A DNA stretch of 64,000 nucleotides from JAWLHU01 sp041690255 (GCA_041690255.1 JAWLHU010000014.1:143676-207675); one strand, 5' to 3'; shown: positions 15,068 through 24,188, counted from the first letter of the stretch. Notes: generated by a model from the sequence alone, not told the origin. Program-made: numbers and translations.

Positions 15068-15832
15068 CTACTCCATTAGAAACGCGCGGATCTCTGCTGC
15101 CAGCCCTTCCGGATTCTCGAGCGGCAGATGGTGATATAGCCCAGCCATGGTGACCAACCTGGCCCCGGCAGCCTCTGCCAGGGCAGCAGCCGGCTCTGCG
15201 GGCATGATGAGACTCCGCTCTCCGCGCGCGAAGCGCATCGGGCAGTCAATTCGCCTTACCAGTAGTAGCGGCTCCACTGGATCAATCGCCAGGGCCCGGC
15301 GGTCGAACCGCTCCCCCCAGGTGCCGTCGGGCAAGGGCGCATAGGAGTCGGCTGCGACCCGGGCCAGTCGCTCTGCCGGCACGGCATGCTCCGGCGGCGA
15401 GAGTCGGTAGCGGGCTACGGCCTCCTCCTGAGTGGCATAGGTCCGACCCGGCCGCTGTGCGGCATTCTGAAGGTCGGCCAACTCCTGCGCTGTACTGCCG
15501 GTCTTCATATCCACCACCAGCAGCGCACTGGGTGGCCGTACCCCCCGACTTGCCACGACTAGGCCGACGTAGCCCCCCATAGAATGACCCACCAGGGCAT
15601 ACTCGGTGATCCCTAACTCGCTGACAAGCCGCTCGACGTCTTCGGCGTAGGCGGTGAAGCCGTAGTCGCCGGCCCGACCGCTCTCGCCGTGCCCCCGCAA
15701 GTCAGGCGCCACCACGTAGTGCCGGTCGCCCAGCGAAGGTCCGACCCAGTCCCACCAGCCCTTGTGGCAACCCAAGGCGTGAAGCAGCAGAACAACAGGC
15801 TGCCCTTCCGCTCCCCACGAGCGATAGTGCAT
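15068..15832 (-). CDS. Alpha/beta-hydrolase
   Basis: 254 residues from the ATG at 15832, which has AAAGGAGGG ten bases before it (the frame is open much further but without support). Features: HALGCHKGWWD (oxyanion loop), DLRGHGES, nucleophile elbow GHSMGG, and C-terminal GLYHHLPLENP with the catalytic His. No signal peptide. The fold includes esterases, lactonases and C-C hydrolases; the substrate cannot be told. Confidence 0.85.
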   Translation of the reverse strand: MHYRSWGAEGQPVVLLLHALGCHKGWWDWVGPSLGDRHYVVAPDLRGHGESGRAGDYGFTAYAEDVERLVSELGITEYALVGHSMGGYVGLVVASRGVRPPSALLVVDMKTGSTAQELADLQNAAQRPGRTYATQEEAVARYRLSPPEHAVPAERLARVAADSYAPLPDGTWGERFDRRALAIDPVEPLLLVRRIDCPMRFARGERSLIMPAEPAAALAEAAGARLVTMAGLYHHLPLENPEGLAAEIRAFLME

Positions 15833-16028
15833 AAATCGTTCGCCCTCCTTTCCTAAGAAATTCCATAGTATCGGGCAATATCCTCCTTTCACGAGTCGGA
15901 AACGGCGTACCGATCTCCCTGTACTAGCGTGAAAGACCCGTTCGTAATCTTCCCGTAGAAAGAGGATATTCCAACTAGAATGCGAACATTGAAGTACCCG
16001 AAAAGACCGCGGATGGAGGAGTGCTGAC

Positions 16029-17843
16029 ATGACTGTACAAGGGTATGCGAACCGTGTGGCCCGTGTCGACCTCACCACCGGCACCATCGCGTATGAGGGA
16101 ATCAACGCAGATGATGCCCGCAAGTACATCGGGGCCCGTGGTCTGGGCGTGAAGTACGTCTTTGACAACGGTCCGACGGTGGACCCGATGTCTCCTGACA
16201 ACATTCTCTGTTTCATGAACGGCCCCGCCACGGGCAGCGCGATCAACATGTCGGGCCGCCTGGCAGTCTGCACCAAGTCGCCCCTGACCGGAACGGTCAC
16301 CGACTCGCACATGGGTGGCTGGTCAGCGGCTCGCCTGCGCTGGGCTGGGTTTGACGGCGTGATCTTCAAGGGGAAGGCCGACAAGCCGGTCTATGCCATT
16401 TGCCAGAACGGCGAGATCACGCTGGCCGACGCCTCCGACCTCTGGGGCAAGTCGACCCGCCAGACGGTGAAGATCCTGCAGGAGCGGCACGGTGGCCAGA
16501 ACGTCTCGGTCATGTGCGTGGGCCAGGCGGGCGAGAACGGCGTCAAGTACGCCGCCATTCTCAACGAGCACGACCGCTCTGCGGGCCGTGGCGGCACGGG
16601 TACCGTTATGGGCTTCAAGAACCTGAAGGCCGTAGTGGCTATTGGCGACATCGGCTCACAGTGGAAGCCGGCCTCTGACAAGAAGGATGCGTTCGACACG
16701 GCCCGCAAAACCGGCCTGAAGGCGATCATGGAGGGGGCCCTCACCGCCCCGCGCAAGGGCGGCCTCTCGCTCTACGGCACGAACGTGCTCATGAACATCG
16801 TCAACGAGATCGGCGCCCTCCCGACCCGGAACGGCCAGGAGACCTACCACCCCGAAGCCGAGGCAATCGCCGGCGAGGCGATCCGGGAGCACTACCTGGT
16901 AGATGAGCCCACCTGCCACGCCTGCCCGGTCGCCTGCAAGAAGCTGGTCGAGATCAAGGAAGGCCCGTACGCCGGTGTGAAGACCGAGTCCTTCGAGTAT
17001 GAGACCGCCTGGGCGTTGGGCGTCAACGCCGGGCATGCCGACCCGGGTGCCATCGCCAAGCTGCTCGATCAGTGCAACGACTACGGCATGGACACCATTG
17101 AATTGGGGAATGTCTTCTCCACCACCATGGAACTGACCCAACTCGGTCTGATCCAGGACGGCATTGGCTGGGGTGACACTGCCCGCATGGTGGAGTTGGC
17201 CGAGAAGATCGCCCATATGGAGGGCGAGCTGGCCCGCAACCTGAGCAAGGGTGCTTATGGGGCTGCCGCGGCGTACGGACGGGCCGACCTGGCCAACTCG
17301 GTCAAGGGGCAGGCGATCCCGGCTTACGACCCCCGCGGCATTAAGGGTATCGGTCTGGGGTACGCCACCTCGAACCGCGGCGCATGCCACCTGCGTGGCT
17401 ACACCGTCGCCTCGGAGGTCGCCGGTATTCCCATGCAGACCGACCGCCTCACCCCCGAGGGGAAGGGCGAACTGCTGAAGATCTTCCAGGACCTGCACGC
17501 CTTCTCCGACTCCATGGACCTCTGCAAGTTCTCCGCCTTCTCCATGGGCGCTCAGGAGTACGCCATGGCCTACAGCGCCATTACCGAGCGGGAGTTCACC
17601 GCCGATGATGTCATGCTGGCCGGTGAGCGGATCTACAACCTGGAGCGGTACTTCAACAATTTGGCTGGCCTCGGTGAGGGTAGCGACTACCTGCCGAAGC
17701 GGTTCGTGACCGAGCCGGCTACGGGTGGCAGTGCCGGCCAGATCTCTGAGCTGGATCGCATGCTGGCCGATTACTACAGCGTTCGCGGCTGGGTCAACGG
17801 CGTCGTGCCCGAGGCGAAGCTGAAGGAACTGGAGATTATCTAG
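16029..17843 (+). CDS. aor: Tungsten-dependent aldehyde:ferredoxin oxidoreductase
   Basis: 604 residues, the family length; GGAGGAG before the ATG. It oxidises aldehydes to acids with ferredoxin as electron acceptor and holds a tungsten bis-pterin and a 4Fe-4S cluster. Cluster ligands C296-x2-C299-x3-C303 and the far Cys C499 (in DSMDLCKF) are present. Cofactor loops are AGRGGTG (185-191) and the DPRG(I)KG region (435-440). The next gene is a MoaD-like protein three bases on, and a small unknown gene follows, so a dedicated cofactor or maturation cassette is likely. Confidence 0.93.
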   Translation: MTVQGYANRVARVDLTTGTIAYEGINADDARKYIGARGLGVKYVFDNGPTVDPMSPDNILCFMNGPATGSAINMSGRLAVCTKSPLTGTVTDSHMGGWSAARLRWAGFDGVIFKGKADKPVYAICQNGEITLADASDLWGKSTRQTVKILQERHGGQNVSVMCVGQAGENGVKYAAILNEHDRSAGRGGTGTVMGFKNLKAVVAIGDIGSQWKPASDKKDAFDTARKTGLKAIMEGALTAPRKGGLSLYGTNVLMNIVNEIGALPTRNGQETYHPEAEAIAGEAIREHYLVDEPTCHACPVACKKLVEIKEGPYAGVKTESFEYETAWALGVNAGHADPGAIAKLLDQCNDYGMDTIELGNVFSTTMELTQLGLIQDGIGWGDTARMVELAEKIAHMEGELARNLSKGAYGAAAAYGRADLANSVKGQAIPAYDPRGIKGIGLGYATSNRGACHLRGYTVASEVAGIPMQTDRLTPEGKGELLKIFQDLHAFSDSMDLCKFSAFSMGAQEYAMAYSAITEREFTADDVMLAGERIYNLERYFNNLAGLGEGSDYLPKRFVTEPATGGSAGQISELDRMLADYYSVRGWVNGVVPEAKLKELEII

Positions 17844-17846
17844 CGC

Positions 17847-18125
17847 ATGGTGATTCGACTCTACGCCACTCTCCGCCCGCCGGCAGGCGGCAAATCGGTC
17901 GACCTGCCGGCGGAGGAGGGGGAGCCGATCGGGGCAATCCTGCGCCGGCTGGTGGCTGCCTATCCCGGGCTGGAGGGCATGCTGCTCACGCCAGACGGCC
18001 AGGCGCTCCTGCCGCATGTCCAGGTCTTCCTCTCAGGCCGCTCGATCCGGGACATGCAAGGGCTCGATACCCCCCTGCCGGCCAGCCCGGACATGGCGAT
18101 TTTCCCGCCGGTTGCGGGGGGATAG
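17847..18125 (+). CDS. MoaD/ThiS-type ubiquitin-fold sulfur carrier
   Basis: 92 residues with the MoaD pattern: short beta (VIRLYATLRPPAGG), a helix (IGAILRRLVAAYPGLEGML), HVQVFLSGRSI and a C-terminal ...AIFPPVAGG. The final Gly-Gly would be adenylated and thiolated to supply sulfur for the pterin dithiolene. It lies between aor and an 81-residue gene with gaps of 3 and 2 bases, so it very probably serves the tungsten cofactor of Aor. Confidence 0.88.
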   Translation: MVIRLYATLRPPAGGKSVDLPAEEGEPIGAILRRLVAAYPGLEGMLLTPDGQALLPHVQVFLSGRSIRDMQGLDTPLPASPDMAIFPPVAGG

Positions 18126-18127
18126 TC

Positions 18128-18373
18128 ATGGAACTGGACCTGCGCGGAACGGATCTGGAGACCATGATTGGCTACCTGGAACTGCTGGGCGGGACAGCTC
18201 AGAGCCTTGAGCAGGTGACCGGCGAGGGCTGGAGAGCTCGCTTGACCCCCGGGGTGCATCGCTGGCGCCAGTGGGAGTTCCCCCAGGTCACGGTGATTCT
18301 GGACGGCGAGCCGGAGACCGTGGCAGAGATTACCCGTCGCTTAAAGCTCATGGCTACCAGAGGGGGCGCATAG
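18128..18373 (+). CDS. Small protein of unknown function, third gene of the aor operon
   Basis: 81 residues (MELDLRGTDLETMIGYLELLGG, then GEGWRARLTPG and a C-terminal VTVILDGEPETVAEITRRLKLMATRGGA). The predicted pattern is helix-beta-beta-helix with no Cys. It starts two bases after the MoaD-like stop, so translation is coupled. I do not recognise the family; position suggests help in Aor maturation or regulation. Confidence 0.75.
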   Translation: MELDLRGTDLETMIGYLELLGGTAQSLEQVTGEGWRARLTPGVHRWRQWEFPQVTVILDGEPETVAEITRRLKLMATRGGA

Positions 18374-18618
18374 AGAGAGGGCTGCTCTCGGCTTTGACCG
18401 GGAGCAGACATTTTATGTCTGTCAAGGTCCCCGGCGAATGTGTAACAAAAACGTCATGCAACCAAACAGATCGAAGAGGAGAAATCGATCCGAAAGCGAA
18501 TCGTTCTGTCTATGCTCCTCTAATGAACAAAAAGTGCGGAGGTGGTAGGGGCTCTATAGACCAGCCCCTGGTCTGATCAACTTGTATCTATACCACAGAG
18601 ATAATGGAGGGTCACACA
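18374..18618. other. Intergenic region before the peptide-type transporter
   Basis: Holds a short inverted repeat CAGACAT/ATGTCTG (about 18403-18419) that may end the aor transcript, and AGGGGCT/AGCCCC (about 18547-18569) in the leader of the next gene. No clear -35/-10 pair stood out. Confidence 0.35.
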
Positions 18619-20346
18619 TTGAAGCGGATGCGTTTTGTGTTTGCGCTGCTGCTGACACTGTCGGTTGTCCTGAGCGCCTGCTCCGGCAGCGGCACCAAGA
18701 CTGAGGAGCCCGCCAAGACTGAGAACGGCGGCCAGACTGCCACACCGGCCGACAACGGCCCGAAGGGCACTCTGAAGTACTACCTGACCGATAAGCCCAC
18801 CACGTTTGACCCGGCCATGGTGACCGACGTTTCCACCAACCAGATCCTTCAGAACGTCCACGCCGGTCTGGTCACCTTCGACACCAAGGGCAACGTCATT
18901 TTGGACCTGGCCAAGGAGTACAAGGTGAGCGAGGACGGCATGACCTACACCTTCACCCTGAAGGACGACGCCAAGTTCTCCGACGGCACCGCGATCACGG
19001 CTGCCGACTTCAAGCGCTCGATTCTCCGCAACTTCCACCCGGGCGTGGGCTCCCCCACCGGCGTCTCCTACCTGGACGACATTGCCGGCGCCCAGAAGTA
19101 CATGGCCGCCAAGGATGAGCTGGACGCTCAGCTGGCGGACAAGAAGATCTCCGAGGCCGATCACTCCAAGAAGGTGTTGGAGGCCTTCGAGGCCTTCAAG
19201 AACGATCCTTCGATCACCGCCAAGGACGACAAGACCCTGGTCCTTACGATCGACAAGCCGAAGCCCTTCTTCCTCATGAAGCTGACCTACCCGACCGGCT
19301 TCGTGGTCAGCAAGTCCTACCCGGACGACGCCCCCCTGGGCGCTTCGCCTGAGAACGTCAAGAAGGCGATTGGCGCCGGCCCCTTCACCATGGACAGCTA
19401 CACCGAGGGCAGCAAGGTGGTCCTGAAGGCCAACCCCGCCTACCCGGGCGAAAAGGCCAAGGTTGCCACCGTTGAGATGCAGATCATCACCTCGCCGCAG
19501 GCTCGCCTGGCTGCCTATCGTGCCGGTCAGATCGATGTCAACGAGGTTCCCGGCGCTGACTACTCGACCCTGAAGGCTGATCCCGAACTGAGCAAGCACC
19601 TCGTGGAGTGGGCTGGCGCTCGCGTCAACTACATCGCCCTGAACCAGGTCAAGTTCGAGGCTGCGCGGAACAAGGACTTCCGCCTTGCCGTGGCCCACGC
19701 CGTTGACAAGGTGCAGCTGGCCAAGGTTGTCTTCGAGGATACTCACCTGCCCGCTTTCGGTGTCCTCCCCGACACCATTCCCGGCGCCAATGGCGACAAG
19801 ATCCAGAAGGTTGAGTACAACGTCGAGAAGGCGAAGGAGTATCTGAAGAAGTCCGGCTACGAGGGCATCGAGTTCACCTTTAGCTATCGCGCGGGGGACG
19901 AGGTGACCGACCGCCTGGCCCAGTTCGTCCAGAACCAACTCCAGACCAACCTGGGCATTAAGGTTAACCTGCAGCCCATGGAGTGGAGCGCCCTGCTGGC
20001 CGCCTCCCGGCAGAAGACCGAGCTCGAGGCCTTCTACCTCGGCTGGTCGGCTGACTACCCCGATCCCCAGAACTTCCTGAGCCTGCTCCTCCACACCAAG
20101 GCCCCGTACAACCGCTACGGCTACGGCAATCCCGAGTTCGATGCGATCGTCGAGAAGGCCGACGTCATGCCGAACGGTCCGGAGCGTATGGCGGAGTACT
20201 CTAAGGCTGAGCAGATCGCCATCTCTGACGGCGCCTGGACCCCGACCACCTATCCGAAGAACATCTACCTGGTCCGCCCGACCGTGAAGGGCTTCAGCTA
20301 CAACTCGATGGGCGTCCTGCCCCTGAACACCGTTTCGGTGGAGTAA
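18619..20346 (+). CDS. Peptide/nickel-type ABC transporter substrate-binding lipoprotein
   Basis: 575 residues from the TTG at 18619, eight bases after GGAGG; an ATG at 18604 lacks a site. Lipoprotein signal with lipobox LSAC, then a Ser/Gly/Lys/Glu-rich tether. Family 5 binding-protein features: YYLTDKPTTFDPAMVTDVST, then VLDLAKEYKVSEDGMTYTFTLKDDAKFSDGTAITAADF, later LVEWAGARVNYIALN and AVAHAVDK. It would capture oligopeptides or similar solutes outside the membrane for the two permeases downstream. No ATPase genes follow, so the transporter must borrow ATPases encoded elsewhere. Confidence 0.92.
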   Translation: MKRMRFVFALLLTLSVVLSACSGSGTKTEEPAKTENGGQTATPADNGPKGTLKYYLTDKPTTFDPAMVTDVSTNQILQNVHAGLVTFDTKGNVILDLAKEYKVSEDGMTYTFTLKDDAKFSDGTAITAADFKRSILRNFHPGVGSPTGVSYLDDIAGAQKYMAAKDELDAQLADKKISEADHSKKVLEAFEAFKNDPSITAKDDKTLVLTIDKPKPFFLMKLTYPTGFVVSKSYPDDAPLGASPENVKKAIGAGPFTMDSYTEGSKVVLKANPAYPGEKAKVATVEMQIITSPQARLAAYRAGQIDVNEVPGADYSTLKADPELSKHLVEWAGARVNYIALNQVKFEAARNKDFRLAVAHAVDKVQLAKVVFEDTHLPAFGVLPDTIPGANGDKIQKVEYNVEKAKEYLKKSGYEGIEFTFSYRAGDEVTDRLAQFVQNQLQTNLGIKVNLQPMEWSALLAASRQKTELEAFYLGWSADYPDPQNFLSLLLHTKAPYNRYGYGNPEFDAIVEKADVMPNGPERMAEYSKAEQIAISDGAWTPTTYPKNIYLVRPTVKGFSYNSMGVLPLNTVSVE

Positions 20347-20367
20347 GCTGGCACGTGGTTGATATAT

Positions 20368-20392
20368 CGGGGACCGCCTCAGGCGGTCCCCG
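20368..20392 (+). promoter_or_regulatory. Strong stem-loop between binding-protein and permease genes
   Basis: An eleven-pair perfect stem, 20368-20378 with 20382-20392, with a three-base loop and no T run. Such elements protect the upstream message and lower permease expression relative to the binding protein. Confidence 0.65.
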
Positions 20393-20424
20393 GTAGTGCC
20401 TTTCGGCGCCAACGTCGAAATGGG

Positions 20425-21357
20425 GTGAATGATCTGTTCGCGTATATACTGCGACGTCTATTGGCTCTGATTCCAACGCTCATTGTCATCTCGGCGATCA
20501 CCTTCTTCATTGGCTTCACGGCTCCCGGAGACCCCGTTACCATGATGCTCGGTGAGCGTGCCAAAACAGAGCAGGTCGAGGCGCTTAAGGCTCAATACGG
20601 CCTGGACAAGCCGCCGCTCGTTCAGTACTGGCGGTTCATTAGCGGGGTCGCACAGGGAGACCTGGGCATGTCGTACGCTTACCAGGGGCGCAAGGTCTCT
20701 GACATACTGGGCAAGGCATTCGTTGTCACCCTGAAGCTGGGTGCCGCCGCCACACTTTTTGCGTGGGGTACCGGCCTGTTCTTCGGCATCCTTGCGGGGG
20801 TCAACCGAGGAAAGATCATTGACAACATTTCCATGCTGATCGCGATTGTCGGTGTCTCCTTGCCGGTGTTCGTTGAGGCCATTGCCCTCATGTACCTGTT
20901 CGGTGTCTTCCTGAAATGGTTGCCGGCCATCGGGTGGGGTGAGCTGAAACATTACGTTCTCCCGGCGATCGTGCTCGGAACACGCGCTTCCGCCTTGATC
21001 GCCCGGATTACTCGCTCTTCCATGCTGGATGTGCTGAACCAGGACTATGTCCGCACCGCCCGGGCAAAGGGACTCTCGAGCGGGCGGGTTGTGCTGAAGC
21101 ACGCCGTTAAGAATGCCATGATTCCCGTTATGACCGTCCTTGGTACTACCCTCGGCAGTCTGTTAACGGGTGCGTTCATTACGGAGCAGATCTTCAGTAT
21201 CCCCGGAATCGGACGGATCACCTTGCAGTCGATCTTCCAGCGGGACTATCCGGTCATTCAGGCTTCGGTCATGCTGGTGGCGACGATCTTCGTTGTGATC
21301 AACCTGGTTGTTGACCTCATGTACGGTATCGTTGATCCGCGGATTCGGTTCTCTTAA
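20425..21357 (+). CDS. ABC transporter permease, DppB/OppB type
   Basis: About 310 residues from a GTG at 20425; an in-frame start further left would run through the hairpin, and no start here has an ideal binding site. It opens FAYILRRLLALIPTLIVISAITFF (TM1), continues with a periplasmic loop with APGDP and YGLDKPP, and then TM segments. The EAA-type loop RTARAKGLSSGRVVLKHAVKNAM contacts the ATPase. It pairs with the next permease. Confidence 0.9.
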   Translation: MNDLFAYILRRLLALIPTLIVISAITFFIGFTAPGDPVTMMLGERAKTEQVEALKAQYGLDKPPLVQYWRFISGVAQGDLGMSYAYQGRKVSDILGKAFVVTLKLGAAATLFAWGTGLFFGILAGVNRGKIIDNISMLIAIVGVSLPVFVEAIALMYLFGVFLKWLPAIGWGELKHYVLPAIVLGTRASALIARITRSSMLDVLNQDYVRTARAKGLSSGRVVLKHAVKNAMIPVMTVLGTTLGSLLTGAFITEQIFSIPGIGRITLQSIFQRDYPVIQASVMLVATIFVVINLVVDLMYGIVDPRIRFS

Positions 21358-21369
21358 GGAGGTGGCGAG

Positions 21370-22293
21370 ATGAGCCAGAACGCTGCCAAGCAGCCGGGTG
21401 CCGACACGGTACAGGCCAAACAGCCCGCTCAGCCCGCTCAGCCCGCCAGCCCCAGCCTCTGGCAGGCCGCGGGTCGCCGCCTTCTGCGGAAGCCTTTGGC
21501 TATGGCAAGCCTGTTCTATATCCTCGGGTTGATCCTGGTTGCGATCTTTGCGGATCAGTTGGCCCCTTATCCGTACGACCTGCAGAACTATGATGTCGTA
21601 AAGCTGAAGCCTTTGACCCCAGGGTACTGGCTTGGTACCGACACCCTTGGTCGTGACATTCTAAGCCGCATGATCTACGGCACCCGCGTCTCGATGTCGG
21701 TCGCCTTCGTCGTCCTCGCGATCGGCGTTGTGGTGGGTATCACCCTCGGCGCGATTGCCGGGTACTACGGCGGTTGGATCGACATGGTGATCAGTCGCCT
21801 GACGGACATGATGTTCGCCTTCCCGGACCTCCTGCTCGCTATCTTGATCATGGGAATCCGGGGGCCGGGCATGACAAATCTGTTCATCGCCCTCGGTATT
21901 GTGGCCTGGCCCAATATGGCCCGACTGGTACGTGGACAGATTCTAGCCCTGAAGGAGGCGGAGTTTGTCCAGGCGGCCAAGTCGCTCGGCAGCATCGACC
22001 GACGGATCATTGTCCGTCACCTGCTACCCAACATTCTCAGCCCGGTTCTCGTCAGCGCAACGCTCTCGCTCGCGGGCGTGATCCTGTCTGAGTCGGCCCT
22101 CAGCTTCCTGGGCATCGGCATTCGTCCACCCTACCCCTCCTGGGGTTCCATGGTGAACGATATGGTGAACCTGATCTACTCGCAGCCATCGCTGCTGGTA
22201 GGTCCCAGCCTGATCCTCGCCCTGACTGTCCTGGCCTTCAACTTCCTGGGCGATGGTCTGCGTGATGCCCTGGACCCCCGCCTTAAGCACTAA
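21370..22293 (+). CDS. ABC transporter permease, DppC/OppC type
   Basis: 307 residues; AAGGAGGTGG before the ATG. An unusual N-terminal stretch of ~30 residues is rich in Pro, Ala and Gln with a repeated QPAQPA unit, before TM1. Family marks: GTDTLGRDILSRMIYGTRVSM, the EAA loop EFVQAAKSLGSIDRRIIVRHLLPN, and C-terminal LNFLGDGLRDALDPR-like ending. A terminator follows, so no ATPase is in this operon. Confidence 0.92.
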   Translation: MSQNAAKQPGADTVQAKQPAQPAQPASPSLWQAAGRRLLRKPLAMASLFYILGLILVAIFADQLAPYPYDLQNYDVVKLKPLTPGYWLGTDTLGRDILSRMIYGTRVSMSVAFVVLAIGVVVGITLGAIAGYYGGWIDMVISRLTDMMFAFPDLLLAILIMGIRGPGMTNLFIALGIVAWPNMARLVRGQILALKEAEFVQAAKSLGSIDRRIIVRHLLPNILSPVLVSATLSLAGVILSESALSFLGIGIRPPYPSWGSMVNDMVNLIYSQPSLLVGPSLILALTVLAFNFLGDGLRDALDPRLKH

Positions 22294-22308
22294 GCACCGC
22301 AAAACCGT

Positions 22309-22345
22309 ACGGGAGGAGACAGCCGGTCTGTCACCTCCCGTTTTT
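22309..22345 (+). terminator. Terminator of the peptide-type transporter operon
   Basis: ACGGGAGG (22309-22316) pairs with CCTCCCGT (22334-22341), with inner GACAG/CTGTC pairing, followed by TTTTT. Confidence 0.85.
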
Positions 22346-22378
22346 CACGGGGAGCCCAACAAAAAGCAAGCCGAATTG

Positions 22379-22407
22379 TTGACGTAGTCAGATTACAGGC
22401 CTATACT
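22379..22407 (+). promoter_or_regulatory. Sigma-A promoter of the sugar transporter operon
   Basis: TTGACG (22379-22384), a 17-base spacer and TATACT (22402-22407). The first LacI-type operator begins eight bases past the -10, over the start point. Confidence 0.8.
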
Positions 22408-22414
22408 CGAGTTA

Positions 22415-22430
22415 GTGGGAACGTTCCCAC
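22415..22430 (+). promoter_or_regulatory. LacI-family operator O1
   Basis: GTGGGAACGTTCCCAC, a perfect 16-base palindrome with the central CG typical of LacI-family sites, over the transcription start. An identical copy lies 65 bases downstream. The likely regulator is the LacI-type protein encoded at 27380-28408. Confidence 0.85.
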
Positions 22431-22479
22431 TGCAGACGATCCCCATCCCCTGCGACCAACCGGATGATTACAGCGCAGA

Positions 22480-22495
22480 GTGGGAACGTTCCCAC
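22480..22495 (+). promoter_or_regulatory. LacI-family operator O2
   Basis: The second perfect copy of GTGGGAACGTTCCCAC, 65 bases (about six helical turns) from the first, suiting a DNA loop or a roadblock. It ends 20 bases before the start codon of the first permease. Confidence 0.85.
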
Positions 22496-22515
22496 TGCTT
22501 AAAGGAGGGCCGCCC

Positions 22516-23370
22516 ATGCGCGCCGTGCTGAAGCGCCACTGGTTGGAGATCGCCCTGATCCTGCCCCTCGTCCTTTACATATTCGGCTTTACCCTGGTTC
22601 CTGTGACCCGCTCTATCGCACTTGGCTTCTCCTCAGAGGCCGGTGGCTTCACCTTCGAGCACTACCGAGCCCTCTTCGCAAACGGGCAGTTCCGTGGGGC
22701 CCTGATCAACACGCTGGCTATCACCGGCCTTGGTCTCAGCCTGCAGCTAATCACGGGCCTCGGGCTCGCGCTGATTCTCAGCCGCACCTTCCGGCTGAGG
22801 GGCCTGGTCCGCTCAATCATGCTGGTCCCCATGGGCGTGCCGACCATTGTCTCCGGCGTCACGCTGCTCTATCTCTTCGACTCCTCTGGCTACCTGAACG
22901 AGCTGCTCTTCCGGCTCGGACTGATCGATCTGCCCATTGACTGGGCGTCGGGCGGCATACGGACGCTCTTCATGATCGTGTTTGCCGACCTCTGGAAGGT
23001 AACGCCGGTCGTGGTCCTGCTCATGTTGGCGGGGCTGGACGCCATTCCCGAGTCGGTGTACGAGGCTGCCGCCGTCGATGGCGCCACAGGCTGGGGGGCT
23101 TTCTGGCGCATCACCCTGCCGCTCCTGAAGCCATCGATCACCATGACGGTGATTGTGCGTGGTGTGGACGTCTTCCGCATCTTCGAGCTTCCGCTGGTCC
23201 TCGCCGGGAGAATGACGCCGGTCCTGGCGACCTTCGCCTACACCGAGTACAACCAGTACTACAACAGCCACACATCTGGTGCGGCGGCTACCTTCCTGCT
23301 AGGAGTCATCCTGGTCTTTGTGGTCCTCTACCTGCTGTTCGTGGAGCGCGAGAGGAGGGCTGAGGTGTGA
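22516..23370 (+). CDS. Sugar ABC transporter permease, MalF/UgpA type
   Basis: 284 residues from the ATG at 22516 after AAAGGAGGG; an in-frame GTG at 22480 lies inside operator O2 and is not a credible start. Six TM segments. The EAA loop, IPESVYEAAAVDGATGWGAFWRITLPLLKPS, docks to the ATPase. Overlaps the next permease gene by four bases. The specific sugar is not readable; the GH15 gene in the same operon suggests alpha-glucosides. Confidence 0.92.
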   Translation: MRAVLKRHWLEIALILPLVLYIFGFTLVPVTRSIALGFSSEAGGFTFEHYRALFANGQFRGALINTLAITGLGLSLQLITGLGLALILSRTFRLRGLVRSIMLVPMGVPTIVSGVTLLYLFDSSGYLNELLFRLGLIDLPIDWASGGIRTLFMIVFADLWKVTPVVVLLMLAGLDAIPESVYEAAAVDGATGWGAFWRITLPLLKPSITMTVIVRGVDVFRIFELPLVLAGRMTPVLATFAYTEYNQYYNSHTSGAAATFLLGVILVFVVLYLLFVERERRAEV

Positions 23371-24188
23371 CCGAGACCAGCCGTCGCCTTTCACCGTGGG
23401 CCTATCCGCTGCTCGTGCTGGCGGTGCTCTTCTTCGTGACCCCGGTCTACATCATGTTTAAGGTCTCTTTCAGTTCACCCGGTGAGGTTCTGACCGCCCA
23501 CCCGACCTTCTGGTTTAAGGAGTTCACCCTGAGCCACTGGAAGGCGGTGCTCGCCTCCGGGAACCTGAATGCTCCCCTTCTGAAGAGTCTGTTGGTCGCC
23601 ACCCTGACTACCGGTCTGGCCCTGCTGATCACAGCGCCCGGTGCTTATGTCATCTCAAGGCTGCCCAAGGGGATTCGCTACACGGTGGTCCTTGCGCTCT
23701 TCTTCACCCGCATGTTCCCCGATGTCGGCATTGCCCTGCCCATTGCCGTGACGTTCATTAGGTGGAACCTGCTCGACACGAACCTCGGGCTGGTTCTGGC
23801 TCACCTGACAAAGGTACTGCCGTTCATTTCCTGGGTGTTGGTCGGGGCGTTCGAGACGATTCCGGACGACCTGGAGAAGGCTGCCTGGGTTGATGGCGCC
23901 AGCCGTCTTCAATCGCTCACTCGGGTCGTCTTGCCCCTGGCTGCACCGGGCCTGGCGGTTGCGGCCATGCTCGTCTGGCTAGAGAGCTGGAACGAGTTTA
24001 CCTTTGCCCTCTACCTCACGCTATCGGATCGGACACTCCCCCTGCAGACCTATTACTATATTCAGCGGGGGAACTGGTTCCAAGCGGCGGCTTACTCAGG
24101 GTTGCTCACCATTCCCGTCATGATGATCACCCTGCTGTTGCAGCGGTACCTGCGCTCCGGCTACCTCTCCGGTTCGATTAAGGGCTAG
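23367..24188 (+). CDS. Sugar ABC transporter permease, MalG/UgpE type
   Basis: 273 residues; GTG start overlapping the previous stop (GTGA). TM1 is YPLLVLAVLFFVTPVYIMF; the EAA loop reads IPDDLEKAAWVDGASRLQSLTRVVLPLAAPG. It forms the channel with the MalF-type partner. No ATPase gene in the operon, so a shared MsmK/UgpC-type ATPase is expected elsewhere in the genome. Confidence 0.92.
   Translation: MTETSRRLSPWAYPLLVLAVLFFVTPVYIMFKVSFSSPGEVLTAHPTFWFKEFTLSHWKAVLASGNLNAPLLKSLLVATLTTGLALLITAPGAYVISRLPKGIRYTVVLALFFTRMFPDVGIALPIAVTFIRWNLLDTNLGLVLAHLTKVLPFISWVLVGAFETIPDDLEKAAWVDGASRLQSLTRVVLPLAAPGLAVAAMLVWLESWNEFTFALYLTLSDRTLPLQTYYYIQRGNWFQAAAYSGLLTIPVMMITLLLQRYLRSGYLSGSIKG

Noticed and set aside
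15833..16384. N-terminal extension of the alpha/beta-hydrolase
   Set aside because: It would overlap the aldehyde oxidoreductase gene; the ATG at 15832 has AAAGGAGGG and begins the fold properly.
16656..18017. A 453-codon open frame on the - strand
   Set aside because: Antisense to the aldehyde oxidoreductase gene with no recognisable motifs.
18577..20412. A 611-codon open frame on the - strand
   Set aside because: Antisense to the peptide-binding lipoprotein gene; Gly/Val/Leu-rich shadow composition.
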